Assembly: GCA_014465955.1 (NCBI GenBank)
Contig: JACTVT010000023.1
Location: 1 to 30,923, forward strand
Source of the DNA: Eubacterium sp.
Lineage (GTDB): Bacteria; Bacillota; Clostridia; Oscillospirales; Acutalibacteraceae
Length of the DNA stretch: 30,923 nt
Direction of reading: 5' to 3'
This document shows positions 30,769 to 30,923 of this stretch, one piece after another. Every line of letters begins with the position of its first letter. Position 1 is the first letter of the stretch. The notes under the pieces were generated by a model, which saw only the letters and a list, made by a program, of their open reading frames with translations, did not search any database and was not told the DNA's origin. A program made the position numbers and the translations under genes.

Positions 30769-30923
30769 TTATGCAATATAATATTTATCTTCTGTCCATT
30801 TTTTGACATTGTTATTTATATATTCCCAAACATTTAAATAATCTTCTTCATTTCGGATAATATGGTCGTAATATGACCGCTGCCATAACTGCTTCCCGTA
30901 TTTATTGGTCGTATATGATTTCA
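30769..30923 (-). CDS. REP-associated tyrosine transposase (RAYT, Y1/IS200-like), C-terminal part only
   Basis: The last 51 codons of a gene entering from the right edge. The peptide contains YGKQLWQRSYYDHIIRNEED, then YLNVWEYI, and ends KKWTEDKYYIA. This W-Q-R-S-Y-Y-D-H-I-I-R-N-E-x-D pattern is the hallmark C-terminal end of RAYT / TnpA-REP proteins, single-copy relatives of IS200/IS605 transposases that nick single-stranded hairpins bearing a GTAG foot. The HUH motif lies outside the window. Nine hairpins with such a foot occur in this window, which makes the transposase their probable mobiliser. The frame here is intact to its stop, followed by a terminator. Confidence 0.88.
   Translation of the reverse strand, partial: KSYTTNKYGKQLWQRSYYDHIIRNEEDYLNVWEYINNNVKKWTEDKYYIA

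Overview
The window looks like a chromosome segment of an AT-rich anaerobic Gram-positive gut bacterium of the Clostridia, probably near the Ruminococcaceae/Oscillospiraceae. This is inferred from AT-rich DNA, strong AGGAGG-type ribosome binding sites, rubredoxin, a CoA-disulfide-reductase/rhodanese enzyme, a DUF134-NifX fusion, an NSS symporter, intracellular glycosidases and many intrinsic terminators. No rRNA is present. There is one tRNA, tRNA-Thr(CGU).

Layout. 1-1150: the distal end of a CRISPR array with its terminator, a small membrane protein and an XRE-type HTH protein; this AT-rich block abuts a feoB gene cut off at about residue 430. 1103-2670: feoA and truncated feoB. 2810-5683: an acylating aldehyde dehydrogenase and an iron-type alcohol dehydrogenase. 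5815-9291: an AraC/GyrI-like regulator, a superoxide dismutase and an alpha-galactosidase-like GH36 enzyme. 9523-12722: a lipoprotein divergent from a membrane-anchored GH18 protein. 12791-14285: an ECF sigma factor with its probable anti-sigma factor. 14439-15923: a sodium symporter. 16052-19511: a redox/sulfur group (DUF134-NifX, Crp-family regulator, rubredoxin, persulfide/CoA-disulfide reductase) organised around a perfect 42-bp palindrome that supplies both divergent -35 boxes. 19748-20018: an integrase remnant beside tRNA-Thr. 20139-22936: PncC/CinA, TcdA and a GH28 enzyme. 23003-28991: a two-component system and ABC exporter of the peptide-sensing/resistance kind, with a small membrane-anchored protein. 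29316-30722: a PurF paralogue without the N-terminal nucleophile cysteine. 30769-30923: the C-terminal end of a REP-associated tyrosine transposase (RAYT).

The most striking non-genic signal is a family of nine short hairpins, each exactly 26 nt. Each has a 9-nt stem, a 4-nt GG-containing loop and an invariant CTAC tail (GTAG on the other strand). They lie only between genes. Stem sequences differ between copies but stay complementary. The GTAG foot is the known hallmark of REP elements mobilised by RAYT transposases, and a RAYT gene sits at the right edge of the window, so this is probably a REP/RAYT system in a Clostridia genome. A second dispersed repeat of about 160 bp sits directly in front of two unrelated start codons (9295-9456, 28994-29151) and appears to have duplicated the ribosome-binding-site/start region of the response regulator gene. 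A third, about 276 bp with 18-bp perfect terminal inverted repeats, sits in the leader of the ABC transporter.
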